Part shown: positions 13,258 to 14,874 of the stretch, in pieces
Layout: each line of letters starts with the position of its first letter
How positions within the stretch are numbered: position 1 is the stretch's first letter
Assembly (NCBI GenBank): GCA_964535315.1
Contig: CAZHTS010000104.1
Span: 1-14,874, forward strand
Length of the DNA: 14,874 bases
Direction of reading: 5' to 3'
DNA from: CAZHTS01 sp964535315
GTDB lineage: Bacteria; Chloroflexota; Anaerolineae; Anaerolineales; Anaerolineaceae
Translations under genes and position numbers: made by a program
The notes under the pieces: model-generated
Database searches by the model: none
The model's input: only the letters and a program-made list of their open reading frames with translations
Told to the model about the DNA's origin: nothing

Positions 13258-14754
13258 ATGATCGATCTCAAGCAATTTGAAGTCTGGTTTGTTACCGGCA
13301 GCCAGCACCTGTACGGGCCCAAAACGCTGGAGCAGGTGGCGGCGCACTCACAGGAGATCGCCGCGGCGCTGAGCGAAAAACTGCCGGTGCGGGTCGTTTT
13401 CAAACCGGTGCTGACCACGCCCGAGGCCATCCACGAATTGTGTCTGCAAGCCAACGCTGCCCCCGGCTGCGTCGGCCTGATCACCTGGATGCACACTTTC
13501 TCGCCGGCCAAGATGTGGATCGCCGGCCTGACGGCGCTCAAGAAGCCGTTCGTGCATCTGCACACCCAATACAACGCCGAAATTCCGTGGGACGAGATCG
13601 ACATGAACTTCATGAATCTCAACCAATCTGCCCACGGCGACCGCGAGTTCGGCTTCATCGGCAGCCGGCTGCGTCTGAATCGCAAGGTGGTGGTGGGGCA
13701 CTGGCAGGACGAAGAAGTACAGGCCAGTCTGAGTGTGTGGGCGCGCACCGCCTGCGCCTGGTACGATATGCAGGGCGCCCGGGTGGCGCGCTTCGGTGAC
13801 AACATGCGCGACGTGGCGGTGACCGAGGGCGACAAGGTCGAGGCGCAAATCCGCCTGGGCTACAGCGTATACGGGTATGGCATCGGCGACCTGGTGCAGC
13901 GGGTGCAGCAGGCGGGCGAAGCCGAGATCGAGCAAACGGTGCAGGCCTATCTCAGCGAATATACCGTCGGCCCGGCGCTGCTGCCCGGCGGCGCACAACA
14001 CGCCGCACTGCGCGAGGCGGCGCGCATCGAGGTGGGACTGCGCAATTTCCTCAAGGCCGGCAATTTCAAGGCTTTCACCAGCACCTTTGAAGACCTGCAC
14101 GGTCTGGCACAGTTGCCCGGCCTGGCAGTGCAGCGCCTGATGGCGGACGGCTACGGCTTTGGGGCAGAAGGCGACTGGAAGACTTCGGCGCTGGTGCGCG
14201 CCATGAAGGTCATGGCCGCCGGTCTGCCGGGCGGTGTTTCCTTCATGGAAGATTACACCTATCACTTTGGCAAGGATGGGGGAAAGGTGTTAGGGGCGCA
14301 CATGCTGGAGGTTTGCCCGTCCATCGCCGACGGCAAACCGTCGCTGGAAATGCACCCGCTTTCAATCGGCGGCAAAGACGATCCGGCGCGCCTGGTGTTC
14401 GATACACTTCCTGGCCCGGCGGTCAATGCCTCGATCATGGACATGGGCAACCGCTTCCGTCTGCTGGTCAACGAGGTTGAGGTGGTGCCTACCGGCGCGC
14501 CTTTGCCAAAGCTGCCCGTGGCGCGGGCCTTGTGGGTTCCCAAACCGGATCTAAAGGCAGCCGCTGCGGCCTGGATCCTGGCGGGTGGGGCGCACCACAC
14601 CAGCTTCAGCCACGCCGTTACCGCCGTCCATCTACAGGACTTTGCCGACATGGCCGGCATCGAATTCGTACTGATCGGCGCAGATACCAATCTGGCCGAA
14701 TTCAAGAAAGAACTACGCTGGAACGAGATGTATTACGGCCTGGCAATGAGATAA
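13258..14754 (+). CDS. araA: L-arabinose isomerase
   Basis: It converts L-arabinose to L-ribulose in the cytoplasm, the first step of bacterial arabinose use. The 498-residue length is normal. The opening VWFVTGSQHLYG (9-20) and HTFSPAKMWI (79-88) are family hallmarks. E304, E331, H348 and H447 stand at the spacing of the metal-binding residues of the E. coli enzyme (E306, E333, H350, H450). The sequence contains THSP-like and PSLEMHPLSIGGKDDPARLVF (361-381) signatures. AAAGGAGA at 13243-13250 lies 7 bases before the ATG. No araB, araD or transporter gene is seen within the window, so araA stands alone here or its partners lie beyond the right edge. Confidence 0.96.
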   Translation: MIDLKQFEVWFVTGSQHLYGPKTLEQVAAHSQEIAAALSEKLPVRVVFKPVLTTPEAIHELCLQANAAPGCVGLITWMHTFSPAKMWIAGLTALKKPFVHLHTQYNAEIPWDEIDMNFMNLNQSAHGDREFGFIGSRLRLNRKVVVGHWQDEEVQASLSVWARTACAWYDMQGARVARFGDNMRDVAVTEGDKVEAQIRLGYSVYGYGIGDLVQRVQQAGEAEIEQTVQAYLSEYTVGPALLPGGAQHAALREAARIEVGLRNFLKAGNFKAFTSTFEDLHGLAQLPGLAVQRLMADGYGFGAEGDWKTSALVRAMKVMAAGLPGGVSFMEDYTYHFGKDGGKVLGAHMLEVCPSIADGKPSLEMHPLSIGGKDDPARLVFDTLPGPAVNASIMDMGNRFRLLVNEVEVVPTGAPLPKLPVARALWVPKPDLKAAAAAWILAGGAHHTSFSHAVTAVHLQDFADMAGIEFVLIGADTNLAEFKKELRWNEMYYGLAMR

Positions 14755-14763
14755 GCTGACGGA

Positions 14764-14803
14764 GATGGGCAGGATCAACGATGTAACCAAAATCCTGCCC
14801 ATC
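14764..14803 (+). repeat. 12-bp inverted repeat downstream of araA
   Basis: GATGGGCAGGAT (14764-14775) and ATCCTGCCCATC (14792-14803) pair perfectly around a 16-base loop, starting 9 bases after the araA stop. There is no T tract, so it is not a standard terminator; it may block 3' exonucleases. The CAGGAT core relates it to the repeat that follows. Confidence 0.55.
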
Positions 14804-14834
14804 CCGTTCAAGAATTGCCAGCAGCAAACACCTT

Positions 14835-14860
14835 AACAGGATAGGCAGGATGGACAGGAT
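14835..14860. repeat. Dispersed ACAGGAT repeat, copy 2
   Basis: Three ACAGGAT/GCAGGAT units in a row, matching 9061-9086 at 23 of 26 positions. The CAGGAT-bearing hairpin arms at 14764-14803 are likely part of the same larger element, which runs into the window edge. Confidence 0.6.
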
Positions 14861-14874
14861 TAAAGCCAAAACAA

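Noticed and set aside
14764..14860. CRISPR-like array
   Set aside because: The repeated units are only 8-10 bases, degenerate and adjacent without spacers.

Overview
The window is a GC-rich bacterial chromosome segment with tightly packed genes. I infer a Chloroflexota member (Anaerolineae/Caldilineae-like). The reasons are two exported lipoproteins with long Thr/Pro/Ala-rich linkers, an RNase J, an XRE-like/ATPase plus membrane-ATPase gene pair, and dispersed ACAGGAT-type intergenic repeats. This placement comes from gene style and was not searched. No rRNA, tRNA, CRISPR array or insertion sequence was seen.

Layout. (1) 1-1971: a cysteine biosynthesis unit. A near-perfect sigma70-type promoter overlapped by a palindrome leads into a short leader ORF carrying two Cys codons. 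Nested hairpins ending in a T-rich tract follow, then cysK and cysE. This reads as a cysteine-responsive attenuator in front of both genes of the last two steps of cysteine synthesis. (2) 2011-6020, minus strand: a two-gene operon with ATGA overlap. It encodes an ATPase with an XRE-like N-terminus, then a 917-residue protein with about ten membrane segments and a C-terminal ATPase. Its function is unknown, and it is the best candidate for an undescribed system. (3) 6103-7209: a 15-bp UUCG hairpin, then an exported phosphoesterase-family lipoprotein. (4) 7220-9026, minus strand: RNase J (rnj) with its own promoter and a leader holding mutually exclusive GC-rich stems and a terminator. (5) 9061-11259: an intergenic repeat, a C39-like peptidase lipoprotein, then a short-chain dehydrogenase and an FMN split-barrel protein that look co-transcribed. 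(6) 11256-13149, minus strand: two tandem EamA/DMT permease paralogues. (7) 13149-14754: L-arabinose isomerase behind a strong promoter and an 18-bp perfect palindromic operator. The 3' flank holds a hairpin and a second copy of the ACAGGAT repeat.

How the genes relate. cysE makes O-acetylserine and cysK converts it to cysteine. CysE ends in an acidic-aromatic-Ile tail of the kind that docks in the CysK active site. The two ATPases are translationally coupled and probably act together at the membrane. The remaining genes look like ordinary metabolism and envelope functions. Three separate leaders (cysK, rnj, and the hairpin before the phosphoesterase) suggest unusually frequent use of 5'-leader RNA structure in this region.
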